From assembly GCA_039519185.1 (NCBI GenBank), contig CM076854.1, positions 154,686,166-154,750,165 on the forward strand: 64,000 bases of DNA. The letters are read 5' to 3'. Each line of letters opens with the position of its first letter. The stretch's first letter is position 1. The position numbers and the translations under genes were made by a program. Positions 41,259 to 53,665 of this stretch are shown piece after piece. Under the pieces are notes generated by a model that was not told the origin of the DNA, did not search any database, and saw only the letters and a program-made list of their open reading frames with translations. Source of the DNA: Astragalus membranaceus. Lineage: Eukaryota > Streptophyta > Magnoliopsida > Fabales > Fabaceae.

Positions 41259-41463
41259 TAATCTATTATAGGACATTTTATAAAGAAATATTTATGCGAG
41301 CAAACATGCCACGTTGTTGATTCTCATGGTTTCCATGACAAGTCTCTTACGTCCACACTCTCCGCATTACAGATTGGTCGTTTTCTCAACTTACCAAAAC
41401 GAGGAACACAAACAGAAAACCCTTCACCATTTATTGTTCTGCTTCCTGAAACCACTGTGTTCC

Positions 41464-44054
41464 ATGGCGTGTTCTCCTTCCACAACGTTTTTGTCAAATT
41501 CTCTTCACCTTAACAAAATTACAAATCAGTGTCTGCTACATGTTCATCCTACTCTTTCACTAAACCAAAACCTTCCAATATATTCTAACAATTCATTCAA
41601 ACTTTCAACCACCCGACAACATGTAATTACCACAATACCCTCTGCTTCTGGTTCTGCAGGTAAGTTAAGTCTCACTCTTTTGATTCTTATCATAATTCAT
41701 AAGTCTCTTCATCATTTGTTTGGTTAATCACAAGTTATTTTCCACTATTAGTTTATTGTAAGTTTGTTAGTTAGTTGCAGAAGGAGTTATAATAAACATT
41801 CCATCTCTTCATAATCATATAACTAACAATTGTTTTTAATATGTGAACAGGAATTGAGTCTCCTGTGCAGAGTGAGGATACCTTAAGTTCACTGGATTTG
41901 GTTAAAGTGTTTGATTTGAAAGGAAATGGGATTCCAATTTCTGATTTGTGGAAAGATAGGAAAGCCGTTGTGGCATTTGCTCGTCACTTTGGGTGATTTT
42001 CTCTCACAAATTAAGTTACTCTTTAGGTAGATAGATGTAACTAACTATTGTAATTGAGCTGTGCAACTATTACATATGCCTTATATTTTGTACATTTACA
42101 GGTGTGTGCTTTGCCGCAAAAGGGCTGATTATCTTGCATCCAAGAAGGTAAAATTCTCCTCTCTTCTCATGAAAACATCAACTATCTCCTGAAATTTGAT
42201 CGATCACGTGTTATTTCTCTTCTTTTTTTTGTAAATTGCTATATGTTCTTACAAGCTTCTACTTTATCCAAATATTCATTTGATTCTTGTTTTTAGATTA
42301 TACTGTCCACAAGATATGCATCTCAATTTTAAATGTTGGTCTGAACATGACTCGTACTTTACCTTCTCTACTTTTGACTATGCTATATCAACAGGATATA
42401 ATGGATGCATCTGGTGTGGCACTTGTACTAATTGGGCCTGGGAGCATTGATCAGGTAAACCAGTTGAAACTGTAGAATTAATGGGAATTCAATAAGTACT
42501 TTTGGATGTGGTATGTTGAGTTGAATGTTATTTTCTTTGTTTGTTGTTGCATTTTTTTGTGTTGCATCCACCAGCTGCCTGAACTACACATAAATCCCTG
42601 TCTCTAAACATGTTTTCTTAGCTATGACTTCTTGTGGTAAAGAATGTAAGAGATTGCTTATCTTCTTGAATTAGAGTCTTGTTTTGTATTGTTTTTTGAG
42701 CGAGAGCGTTCTTTTAGGTGTAAACCGAGTATTCTCTGCACGCAACTGCAGAGATTAATCCCTTAAGCAGGATAGGACCACAATGAGTGGCAAAGCTCCC
42801 CCTCAAGAGTTTTAACTCTGTTGCATTTTCAAGGCTTGATTTGAATTCAGGACCTTGGTTAAGCTAGAAGAGACTCGAACCATCTCATTTAAGCGTTCTT
42901 CAGAGAGAGCATTTGATATTGCTCTCAGTCCGGTGCTTCCATTTATTGATTTTCTGCATTCTCCTAATATCTGAATATGCTGGATTGTTGTAATTTTGTC
43001 GCTAACACCGGTATTTAATACAGGCCAAAGCCTTTGCTGAGCAAACAAAATTTAATGGAGGTACTTAAATGCTAACCTAATGCTTGGGCTAGTTTATTTA
43101 ATTTAGTCCTCTTTTATCAGCACTTAACAGAATCTTTCTTCCTGTTCTAGAAATTTATGCAGATCCCGCTCAATCGTCATATGAGGCCTTAAGATTTGTT
43201 TCTGGAGTTTTAACCACATTTACCCCCAAGGTAAGAGAGATACAAACAAACCCTTTTTATTCATAAATAATGCATGAAACTGAGGTTTTTGTTAACTATA
43301 CAAAGAAGGACTCTGATGTTAACTTTAGCTATTATGCTGCAGGCAGGTCTTAAGATAATACAACTATATAGGGAAGGTTATCGACAAGATTGGAAGCTTT
43401 CATTTGAAAAGGATACCGTTTCAAAAGGAGGCTGGTATGTAAACTAGCTCACAAGAATTCTCACATTGTCTTGTCACTATCCGATTGTGGTGATTTTTCA
43501 AGGTTTTCCTAGTCTATAGCACTAATTGTTTTGTGCTTGGTTGTGTGAGGTATCAAATGAGGGAATATTCACGTGTATGTTTCATTGAGTGAAAAAGAGT
43601 ATATATGGGTTACAAGTAACAGTAACAGAATTAGTTACTGATAGGCAGTAAAAATGCTAATTACAATTTAACCCCTAAATGTAAGGCTAACACACACTTA
43701 ACACTAAACAATATCTCAACAGGTTGAACTTCTCATAACTTTTCCTTAATATTATGAACTTGGCATTGTTGCAGGCAACAAGGAGGAATTATAGTTGCAG
43801 GTCCTGGTAAAAATAACATTCCATATATTCACAAGGTATGCATTGCAATTTGCAACCCTCTACTCAATTTTTTATAGAATACATTTTCCTTGGTAGCTTA
43901 TCTGCAATAGTAGTCATCAATTAGTAGAATATTCATGACAAATGTGCTTAACATCTATTTGATATTACTATGTGAAATGTGTTCACATGAGCAGGACAAA
44001 GAAGCAGGGGATGACCCAGAAATTGAAGATATCTTAAAAGCATGTTGTTCGTGA
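41464..44054 (+). CDS. AAED1: chloroplast peroxiredoxin-like (AhpC/TSA) protein, AAED1/PRXL2 type
   Basis: Nine exons: 41464-41659, 41851-41992, 42102-42147, 42395-42454, 43024-43060, 43151-43230, 43343-43434, 43775-43835, 43995-44054. All have GT/AG borders and consistent phase, giving 257 residues. The first about 65 residues are Ser/Thr/Asn-rich with few acids, as a plastid transit peptide is. The thioredoxin-fold part has VKVFDLKGNGIPISDLW, AVVAFARHFGCVLCRKRA (CxxC-type site near residue 118), GVALVLIGPGS, YADPAQSSYEALRF and GGWQQGGIIVAGPG. This matches the plant thioredoxin-like AAED1 proteins (Arabidopsis At2g37240), likely redox or antioxidant proteins; the substrate is unknown. Intron 4 carries a SINE. 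It is convergent with the PPR gene. Confidence 0.93.
42705..42900 (-). mobile_element. tRNA-derived SINE 3 in intron 4 of the AAED1-type gene
   Basis: Same family as the SINE at 40224 (shared AACTGCAGAGA, GATAGGACCACAATG and CAAGAGTTTTAAC words read on plus), but more diverged. Its body is 42714-42891, flanked by AGCGTTCTT at 42705-42713 and 42892-42900. The orientation is opposite to the gene. Confidence 0.8.
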
Positions 44055-44676
44055 AGAAACAAGGGAGAGAGAGATTCATCACGTGTTATACCGTTTCTCG
44101 TCATAAAGCATTGTACATCATATTTAGCTGCTGCTTACTCCCAATTACCTTGAGGCCATTCCCCAAATGACAAACTCAAATATGGAAGCCATAACTATTA
44201 GGCTCTTAATAAGATTTTACTGTTTCAAAATCTTTGTATATAATAATATTTGTCAATTTGCGGTGCTAAAAGAAAGTGTTCAATAACTTGAAGTTGTCTA
44301 TAACTGCTCTTAAGACTCCCATTTTATTATTTGTTTCATTTGTTTCTTCATACTGTTGTTTCAGTAAAAGTGGTAGTTGATATCAGTCTGCTTTTAAGTT
44401 GCTTTATTTAACCTTGCTTCCTTAGGTGAAATCACCATAGCAATTGAGATTGTGAACAAATACAACTGAAAAAAGAATATTGAAAATATTGAAGAAAATA
44501 GATTAGATGACGTTATTCCATGACATTTATTTTGGATACAAATGTATATACAGCAGCTATACCATGATTCTATACAGGTCAAAGAAGCCATTAGGAGGCA
44601 AAAAAATGGCATATCTAACACTTGTACATAATTCCTATGATTTCTAATATAAACAATGAAGAAGTCATCTCAAATA
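44055..44676. other. convergent 3' region between AAED1-type and PPR genes
   Basis: AT-rich, with no coding exon. It should hold the two 3' UTRs and poly(A) sites, which I could not place exactly. Confidence 0.5.
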
Positions 44677-47600
44677 TTATTTTACGCTCACTTTCCTCTG
44701 CAACCAACGGTATAATGATTTTTTGGTGACCTTCAATCTTTGTAGAACTGCGGGTCTCCTTGTTTGAAACTCCATTGTTGTGGGTAATGCATTCTCTCTT
44801 GGCACTGGCAGTGCTTCTATGTTGAGATTTGAAAGGATGGGAATCTGTAACTTTGCTGTGTCGCTTGGTGCAAATCTGGTTATGGCTGGAAGAGCCTCAA
44901 GCCCTAATTCATTCTTAAGCAGTTTTATCATAGCCTCTTGCACTTCGAACAAGTGTTTCGATGGATTTTCGCCAACTTTGGTAGCTCCTATGATGATCAA
45001 GATGTCATCATTCACTGAATGTCCTGTATTTATAAAGGCCAACAACATTTTTAGTTGCATGGTTTTTTGTCTCCACTTGCTTGCTTTGTTAGTTCGTATG
45101 ACATAGAATGCTTATGCCATGCAAAAATGTTGGGAAAAACTAGTCCCACATTGGATATAATATGGCCTGAAAAAGACAACATCTCTCACTCTACAAGTCG
45201 ATTTTGTAGGGTTGAGTTAGGCTCAACCCACATTCTAAGATGTTATCAAAGTCTATCCTAAATCCATCGGGCCACCTGATCGTTATTATCCATGCACCAA
45301 GCCCAATAGCGTTGGGCGAGAGGGGGTGTGTCGGGAAAAATTCAAGTCCCACATCGGATATAATATGGCCTGAAAAAGACTTTATAAGTGGGAGGCATCT
45401 CTCACTCTGCAAGTCGGTTTTGTAGGGAATAATGGCATTGTAGTGTAGCATTACATATTTAAAATTTCTTACCATAAGCATAATTCTCTTTGATCATTCG
45501 AAGGACTGCAAGAATGACCAGGCGAGCTTCAACCTGTTGATACAGAAGGTTTGATGACAAAAAGTAAGAATTAAGACTTCATAAAGATTAATTTTTTTAT
45601 TTTCAAAATTTGAGAGTTGTAACAGAACCCAGGGAAGATATGGGAACAAATGAAGTGCTGTTTGAAATTGCAATCAATTAAAATGTAGTTTTAAGCCATG
45701 CTTGAGTTGAAACAGATTATGCAAAATATTAACTGAGGAATTCATAAGCACCTTTGTGAGCCCTTGAACATCAATTGCTATGATGTCAGCTACCCTCTTT
45801 AGCAGGTGTGCCGCAATTGTTTCAAGAAATAAACTCTTGGGTCTCTCTATTTCAGATATCTTACTCGAAGAAAAATCTCCTTCGTTCCCTCTGTTATCTT
45901 GTAGTACTCCTTCACACCACTCCTCAATCAATTCCTCCAGATAGTAGTCATTGGGTTTGTACCTATAATACACATGATATATAGTTTAAAACCGAAGCAA
46001 TGTCGGTGTCGAAGAATATTCTATCTATTCCTTCAAACAGACAAGGTAGCTCGGGATCACATCCTTATTTTCAGTTTTAGGTATGGGTTATTTATAATAT
46101 TCATGTTTTCTAACGATGTTAGTTGGCTATACCTTCTCAATTCTCATAAAAGCATTAAACATGGAACAAATATGTTTCACATGGCATTTGACAAGTTAAT
46201 TGTAGGGAGTATAAACAAACATACCCTGCTTTTCGCATATCCTGATATATAGCCAGGCACTGTTGGACCTCGCGGACGGATCCATATTTACTGCGTGCCC
46301 GTAGAAGTGTGTTATATGTCACCTAAGAAGATAATTAACAAAATCATTAGAGATTGACATGACGCATATTCTCTTTTCTTCTCCTGTCCAAGAAATTGTG
46401 ATTTTCAATTTTTCAGATATCTATTTACTATATGTTATGTTGTCAGTCATTTCTTTTTTCACCTTGGAAACTGTTAGCAACTCACAGATTGAATTGAAAG
46501 AAGGATAAAAAGGATCAAAAGAACAAAAGTGCATTATTGAAAACTAAACAGAAAATGGAGAGTAGAATTCTCCCCAAGGGTTTCCCCTTCACAAAGGGTC
46601 TCTCTTTTTACCTAAAAACTTTCAAATGTTCTTCGTGAACCCCCCTAGGATTTATCTAACCAATTCCTTTCTAATCCCTTCTAACTATTAATTCAACTCC
46701 GGACTAACCGACAAAACAGAACAATTGTCTTTATTCTGTCCTAAATTCCTAATGAGATATCCTAGCAGAAACGATGAGTAGATGTAGCAACCATGATATT
46801 TATAGTTTAGTTGGTTCTAATGGCTGGAGAATCTTAGAGCAACAGCATCGAAATCACATTGAGTTAGTGGCTTCTAAGTTTATGGTGTTGTGAAGAGTAG
46901 AATCGTAACATGAAAATAATGTACTCACCAAATTTGGATGTGTCTCGTAGCTTTTCATTTCTTCATATAATGTTAATGCTTGCGTAAACTTCTTACTTTC
47001 AACACAAACCTGCAAACCATAAGGCAATATTCCCTTATGTCAAAAGCCAAGAAATTTTATAAGATAAATGAGCTCATTTTAACAGGATAAGCTTTGGACC
47101 TTAATGGCTGTTGTATATGCAACAACATCAGGTTTGATTCCGGCATCAACCATGATTTTCAAAATCTGCAAGGGAACATGGTCATCTCATCAGAGTGCTG
47201 ATTACATTACCATAATATTATTAGCCTAAGTAGAACCGTTTGTATTCAAGCAGACTATTATTTCTCATTGATTATTATGAAGTATGGTTTCATCTCAAAT
47301 ATGACTCCATTGTAATATAATTGAAAAAAGGTAAGATATCCTAAATGCAAACATGATGATTTTGCAGGTCACTATCATTTATCTTGCAGCTACAGTTTTA
47401 CATATAATAGGTATTTTGCAATTTACATATAATAGTCTTTTTACCTCAATGGCACCCTCCACATTTTCTGATCCTCCGCATATATCAATCAAAATTGACC
47501 AGCTTATTTGATTAGGGGAAAGACCCACTGTTTTCATCTCGTTGATTAATGCTTTCGCGTGAAAGTAATTAGTACCACAGGCTTTCAGTAAAATATTGTA

Positions 47601-48455
47601 TGTTGATGTAGTTGGTGTGAAAGGGAACCTCTCAGTAAAACTCAAGATATGTGAACTAGAAATGCCCTTCGGCACGGTAGTAACATTATGCATGTATTCC
47701 TGCTCTGAATTTGTACTGTAGTTTTCATCAAACGTCGCCAACATCTTATTTCCTTTCCAAGAATGGAAAAAGCGAAAAGCCCTGTCATACTGGCAAGCTT
47801 CAACACATGCATGTAAAATGATGTTGAAACACTGTGTATTAGGTTCACAGCCAGCCAAAAGCATTTCTTCAAATAACTGAATTGCCTGTTCTACAAGCCC
47901 CGCACGTGCACATGCATTGATTAATGATGACCACGCAATAGTATTAAGAGAAACACCAGCAGACAGCATGTCACGCTTGATTTTCAGAGCCATTTGCCAC
48001 AATTTTGCATCTGCAAAGACCTGAAATTGGCGCCAGTCAGGAGATGCCAAATATTTTGCACAAGAACATGTGTTACATATTCCTTCAGTCTTACTGAAAT
48101 TATGGCAATTTTACTGATCAACAGTGATATACCTTTATAATTGTGCTGTAGGTAAAAACATCTAATTTTAGCCGTCCCACTGATTCTAAATGCTTAAGAT
48201 CCTTATAGATGTCTTGCGCCAGGTCAACTCTTCCAGCAACACAGCATGCTTTCAATAAGATATTATAGGAAGTCATATCTGGTTTTAGACCAAGCTTCTG
48301 GATTTGTAGAAGAAATTTAGCCAATGAAGCATTTTTTCAGATGAATAGAAACTTCAATGCTATTACCAACTCTTGTTATGAAAATGATAATGCAAGTCTC
48401 TGTCCTAGAATTCTGTTTTTTACTTCTTTTAGGGGAGGGGGGGCATACTTCACAG

Positions 48456-48492
<37 letters not shown>

Positions 48493-50290
48493 AGCCACAA
48501 CAATATTCAACAATATTTGAGGACAGATGGAGTCACCTGCATATTCTGATATAGATTTAAGGTGTAGCTGAGATCATGGGTGTTCACGTTCATGAGACTG
48601 TTGGACACATATATATTTGGAGTAATTTTCTGATTAAGCAAATCCTGCACCATAAATTGTGCAAATGAATACTACAACACACATCTGAGAAGTGGACAAA
48701 TAATATACATAAGACTAGATATATCAGTTATTCAATGAGCCTAAAACTGCATTTTTCTCTTATATATAGGAACAGGAGGAGTAATTCACAATCAATTGGC
48801 TACATAGTACATACAAGTTTCTTAATTGAAAAAGTCACATGATCCAATGCAATGTTTCTCTTCATTAAAATAACTCCATATGCTCAATGTAATCATAGTT
48901 ACTTCTATGAGTGTGAAATACTATAATAAAACCTAGAAGTTTTTGACAGGCCCTTTGCTTCAAGTCTTTGTAAACAAGTGGAAGCAAGATAACATAAACT
49001 GATTGAAAAATACCTCATATATGTACCTAGATTTCATGAAATCACCACAGAGACCACAAGCGTCAATTATTGCTCGGTATATATACATATTGGGACTACT
49101 CAATTTCTTCTTCACTGCATCATAAGCTTTCAGTGCAGAAACCAAATCCCTACCTTTGCCAAATTCAGATATGATGTTGCAAAATAATATATGTGCCTGT
49201 GGAAGAAGAGATGCATACCTGAAAATATGTGACACCACTATCATATAAAAACTGACTATATAGAAAAAGTTATCATATACATACTATTTAAACCGAGGAT
49301 CCGGCTTGTGTGCGGTCGGAGAGACTCTAGAGTCATCCATTCGGTAAGCTCAGAGTCGTCCGATCAAAATCGGCCAGTCCATATTTCAAATTCAATTTTC
49401 ATGTTAAGCAAAAATCAAAAAAGCACTTAAAATCTGGACTGTGCGATCTTGATCGGAGGACTCCAATTTTCCAACTACTTGATTGCACACTCTCTCCGAC
49501 TACACTAAATCCAAATTCCAGAAAGTAGCAGTTTAGAAGATACTATAAATTAAAGTCACACAAGAAAACATAAGCACGAGAAATGCAGAACTATTTATTA
49601 GAACCACTTTAATAACATAAATATGCAGCGCTTAAGAAATTGAAACAAAAATAAAATCATACCTCACAGCTAAAGTTGGTTTACGAGTAAGAACACATGT
49701 TTTAATTATGTCATATGGTTGAACAAGTTCCCCTATTGATAACTGAAAACCTGAAGGAAAAAACCATACATTTCATTTTAATTATCACAACAAGAAATGC
49801 CACTGAATACATAGAATTGCTTATGGAGGGGAAAAAAGAAAAAAGAGAAATTACGTGAGAGAACCTCCATGAATTGAACAGCTTCATCAATGTGACGACA
49901 TTTAACCATTCGAGAACATTCATTTGCAATGACATTGAAGGCAGAAGGATCAAGATGAGTGGATAAGGAAATGCCAAGAGTAAGAGTTTGAACTTTGTTC
50001 AAAGTGTCAATTACGCTCCGAACGTTTCTACTTCGGATACCTACGAGAACCATTTTTGCTAATAGCTCGGGGTTCACTTCGGAATTATGTAGAACAGTTT
50101 CAAGGTCTTTGAGGGAATTGTTTCGTGGGGAAGAGAAAGACGAAGAAGGTGAAGGAGGGAGCTTTGGAAGAGAAGATATTTGGGGTTTGATGACGTGGCG
50201 GTGTTGTGGAGTGGATGATGATGATGGGTGTGAGTGTGGGTTTGGAGGAGGAGTGACAATGGAGGAACCGAGGATCACGAAATCTCTCAT
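44677..50290 (-). CDS. pentatricopeptide repeat protein, At5g02830-like, chloroplastic
   Basis: Twelve exons on the minus strand: 50290-49855, 49750-49663, 49218-49014, 48644-48537, 48297-48133, 48020-47445, 47165-47100, 47009-46929, 46322-46225, 45962-45752, 45533-45473, 45023-44677. All borders are GT/AG and the phases agree, giving 813 residues. The N-terminus is rich in Ser, Pro and His with few acids, a plausible transit peptide. PPR motifs run from about residue 130 to 600, for example PDMTSYNILLKACCVAGRVD, NTIAWSSLINACARAGLVEQ, PTTSTYNILLKACG and PNQISWSILIDICGG. The C-terminal extension ends in RRPAVLQRLKVTKKSLYRWL. PPR proteins bind organelle RNA; the target here is unknown. Exon 5 start was chosen at 48297, because upstream in-frame sequence hits a stop. 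Introns carry a TRIM, a probable MITE and a TA microsatellite. Confidence 0.93.
45128..45427 (+). mobile_element. TRIM (terminal-repeat retrotransposon in miniature)
   Basis: Two short direct repeats, about 45128-45239 and 45329-45427, share GTCCCACAT-GGATATAATA, TGGCCTGAAAAAGAC and CATCTCTCACTCT. Between them, just after the first, is a degenerate primer site (TGTTATCAAAG, 45241-45251). Just before the second is a purine tract (GCGAGAGGGGG). The right repeat lacks about the last 30 bases of the left one, so its 3' end is deleted. It lies in intron 11 of the PPR gene. Confidence 0.75.
48452..48490. repeat. (TA)n microsatellite in PPR intron 4
   Basis: An uninterrupted AT dinucleotide run about 45 bp downstream of exon 4 (in gene orientation). 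Confidence 0.9.
49285..49522. mobile_element. possible MITE in PPR intron 2
   Basis: The ends are partly inverted: GGATCCGGCTTGTGTGCGGT then CGGAGAGA on the left, and inverted GGATTTAGTGTAGTCGGAGA on the right. Shorter internal inverted words (GATCAAAATCGG and GATCTTGATCGG) support a folded structure. No clear target duplication; superfamily unknown. Confidence 0.45.
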
Positions 50291-50439
50291 TCTCGGCCAA
50301 CCGTTTGTTTCGTTGAACGAAGGAAAAGAGAAAGAGGTTTATGTTATATGGGTTTTGGATTGGAATTTTTTGGTATGAACGATATTGTCCCTAGGAACAT
50401 TATCACACCTACAACAAGTAGGATTGATGTGTAAAAAAA

Positions 50440-51672
50440 AATATCACTTTTTCATATGGGAAAAAATTGGATAAACAACAATTTCATTCGATCTTGAAAG
50501 TGTAGCTCGCCGTCAATTTAGTTCCTAATTTAAAAAAAATTGACTAATTTAGATCTGCAATTATGTGGGTTGTACAAGAAACTTACTAAGAGTTTTTAAA
50601 TTAAAAACTTACAATTAGTTTTTGAATAATATAATTGTCTGATTGAAAGTATAAATGTATCTATTTGCCTATATCTCGAGTTTAATAAAAAAAATTAGAC
50701 AAGCAGAATAATATACTTTGATAATTATATAATGATATAAGTAGTGATAGTTTGGTGTCATAAAAACAAGTAGTGATAATGGTTTTTGGGATAAAATAAT
50801 TGCCTACTTGAAAATATAAATATAAATATAAATATAAATATAAATATAATTATAAAATATGTTGCTTACCTATCTCATCATTATCTCATCATGTTAATAA
50901 AATTTTTGGGCAAACACATTAATATAATTGTGTACTAGTATAATGATATAACTAGTGCTAAACAAATTGTATCAACTAAACGAGTCAAACTATACCTAGT
51001 TTAAGTTCCACTCATTTATTTGATGAACTCTAATTTCAGTTCAAGTTCAACTCACGTGGTTCATGAACCAAGTTCAACGATTAATTTATCTAGTCGAGCT
51101 TCGAACTATACTTGCATCGGTTTGGTTCATTGCCTACCTTACCCCCTAGGTGCAAATTTTCACCATTCTTCCTCTGGTGAAAATCCTCGTGTGTGAGGGA
51201 TCCATTTTGGATGTTTACAAAATCACACTCATTTGGAAATGGTCGGTATCCGATGTGGGAGTGGTGGAGGAGTTCACATGGGTGCACGGTGGTGGTGTTG
51301 ATATAAGGACTCTGGTGCCAAAGTCGATACTGGATTAGAGTTAGAGGTGAGTGAATGCGCATGAAGTCCACTTATAGATGGCGTGAGGTCAATCTTGCTG
51401 GAAAAAAGTTATAGGGGTGCCCTTGTGGGCACGTGCTAGGGCGCACGCCAAATGAGACGTGTGACGGTTGCACTTGCCTATGGCATGTTGCGGAGAGCGA
51501 GTTACCTTGGATCAAATCTAGTGTGGCATACAAATCATTGTTGGATTCGATCTCACAATGCACATGGGGGTGAATTCTCTTCCAAGTGTAAGGCGTTGTG
51601 AGCTGATCTTCAAGGTTAATCCATAGTAAGCATTTAGCCACTCCAGAACACATACAATTGATTAACTTTCAA
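50440..51672. other. intergenic, AT-rich then repeat-like
   Basis: 50440-51120 is AT-rich with an (ATAAAT)n run at about 50816-50848. 51120-51670 is more GC-balanced and has no coherent frame; it may be LTR-like, but I could not prove it. Confidence 0.5.
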
Positions 51673-51673
51673 C

Positions 51674-52619
51674 CAGTTGCATGCTGTTGCCGTCGTTGGT
51701 GCGTCTCTCTCCAGCGCTCACCGTTCTCCCAAGAAGATACAAGACACTCTCCTTGTTTGAGTCTTGCTGATGACCTCTCCTCTAGCGACCCTGCTAGTGG
51801 CTCCTCCCCCTCTTCAACCTTAGTGTTCTCTATCATCTGCTCGCCCCCCTCCGGACCCTCCACCACTGCCTTACATCGTCCTTTCCCTAAACCTCCCGAC
51901 CCTCCTCTAAGTTAGTCATCCCTAACATATCATCCCTTCTTTATGATCCCGACATCTCACTTCACTGCACCCTGTTATCCTCCATCGCCCGAGTGCTTTT
52001 GCAAAAACCTCTATTCTTGGGGACCTTTTGCCTCTTCTACCTTCATGCTTCTCAGATGTGTTTGGTTGCCTAGGTTCATGGATATGAACCCCTTTGGCCG
52101 ATTGGCCTACAAATATTGGGAAAGTTTTGGACTTCCCGTCTTTTCCCCTTATATTTCTCTGCGGGTTTTGTTGGTCATGACCGTGGTGGTTTGCCCTTTG
52201 TTCAGATGTGGAAGACGACATCAGTTGCAGGTAGCAGTTGTTTTATAGGTACTCTATTTGCTTGTTGGGTGGAGATGGCAGTGGAGGGGTACTTTGGTAA
52301 CTTTGGTTACCTGCCGGTGGAAACCCTAATAGCATGGCCCATTATGTTTGTGCTTAGTGAAGTTTGTGAGGGTCTAAAGAAGAATTAAGGAATTTGTTTT
52401 ATGTTTTCGGTTGATTTTTTCGTTCTGTAAGTTTGATTCAAGTGCTCTTTATGCCTTATATTGATTTTTAGGAGTTTAAGAGTTTTATTAGTCCTGGTTG
52501 TGCCATCTGTGGGTTGTTCTAGTGCCTTATTAGTGAGCTTAAGCTTACATTATGTGGGCTTTGATGATATTCTCAATGAAATATTGCACATTTAATAAAA
52601 AAATAAAAACAGTTGCATG
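51674..52619 (+). mobile_element. poly(A)-tailed retroposon with target duplication
   Basis: The direct repeat CAGTTGCATG at 51674-51683 and 52610-52619 (extended by near-matching bases on both sides) flanks about 925 bp. The insert ends in an A-rich tail (AATAAAAAAATAAAAA, near 52594-52609). This is the signature of LINE-machinery insertion. Open stretches such as 52116-52388 (hydrophobic) have no recognised domain. It is either a 5'-truncated LINE 3' end or a processed pseudogene. Confidence 0.6.
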
Positions 52620-52774
52620 ATGATGTATGAAAAGTAACAACCAAAGCCTTTTTCCCAAGTGAGAAAATTGTGTCATGACTCATGTGGATGAAGCAATAGA
52701 ACCACAGAAGAAAGGAGAGAAACCATTAATTACAGTAGTAAACAATTTGCATCTTGTATGAGAGTGAGTATATT

Positions 52775-53358
52775 TCACTTGATTGGTGCAAGAATAGTGT
52801 ACAACAAAAGAAATAAAACAATTATAATTGCACCACCAAGAGTAAAAGTGGGACTATTCCAGAACTGAAGATTTGATCTCTCAGTTCTCTTGATAGGATC
52901 AACCTCCTCAGAAGGTGGAAAATCTGAACGCCTAGGATTCCAGCTCACATACTTATCTGGAGAAAATTGAGAAAAGAGAGTTTTTCTTCCTTGCTTCTTG
53001 AAGTTTGACCATGCCTTGTCCCAATCTGTTGAAGATTTATCACCTATAAAGGGATCCAATCCAATGAAGTGAAGGCATGCTCTCATATAACATAACATAT
53101 AATATATAAATGAATTATCAACATTATAATTAGATTTGCGTATCTTATGTGAATAGTATATGCAAAACAAAAATGAACAACAATGGTAGTTGTAAAACAA
53201 GTACCTTTGTTATTATTATCGCCGTTTCTTTTAGAATCGTCCCTTTTGGAGCAGACAAATTTGAAGGAAGAAAAAGAGGAAGAGGTTGAATATCGTGAAG
53301 AGAAGCGATGCGATATAAAACTTGGTATTGTAAGGTGAGTGTGAATGTCCATTTGCAT
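52775..53358 (-). CDS. small putative plastid single-pass membrane protein
   Basis: Two exons, 53358-53205 and 53043-52775, phase 1 with GT/AG borders, 140 residues. The N-terminus (MQMDIHTHLTIPSFISHRF then a Ser/Tyr/Phe-rich stretch) looks like a transit peptide. The middle is soluble and charged (DWDKAWSNFKKQGRKTLF, SQFSPDKYVSWNPRRSDFPP). One hydrophobic helix near the C-terminus (TLGGAIIIVLFLLLYTILAP) ends two residues before the stop, suggesting a tail-anchored or thylakoid/envelope protein. A second ATG at 53352 is possible. I do not recognise a named function. Confidence 0.8.
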
Positions 53359-53665
53359 GAATTGCGATTGAAATTTTGTTCTTCCTTAGCTGGAATGGAA
53401 CGGTTCTTCCACCAGTTCCTTATCTTTTGCGAATCTCAAATTTCACAACATCATTACACGTGTCTCCTTGTTCTATTTCTCAAGGTCCATTACGCGAATT
53501 TGTAATTTCAGACTAATGACATTTTTGGTTGGTTCAACTCCCGCAAGAGCCGTGAGGTCTGCCTTCACCGTGGTGAGCCTTCGGAATCTAATTCACCTAA
53601 ATGTTTTGTAATCAAAAAAAGATTTAAGAGATTTCTCGTCTATTACAACCAACTCTAATTAGGCT
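53359..53665. other. upstream region of the small membrane-protein gene
   Basis: No coding exon seen. It probably holds the gene's 5' UTR and promoter on the minus strand and the target region of the copia insertion. Confidence 0.4.

Noticed and set aside
43500..43770. Repeat-like text in intron 7 of the AAED1-type gene.
   Set aside because: No inverted or direct repeats or target duplication could be recognised.
46470..46790. A stretch in PPR intron 8 with LTR-like wording.
   Set aside because: No terminal motif, repeat partner or primer site could be found, so it was not listed as an element.
48298..48324. Extending PPR exon 5 upstream to 48324.
   Set aside because: The frame meets a stop just upstream with no acceptor AG between, whereas an acceptor with a pyrimidine-rich tract is present at 48298 and keeps phase.
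51943..52248. A 101-codon plus-strand frame in the retroposon.
   Set aside because: Codon pattern and translation give no domain, and overlapping frames are equally open; not supported as a gene.
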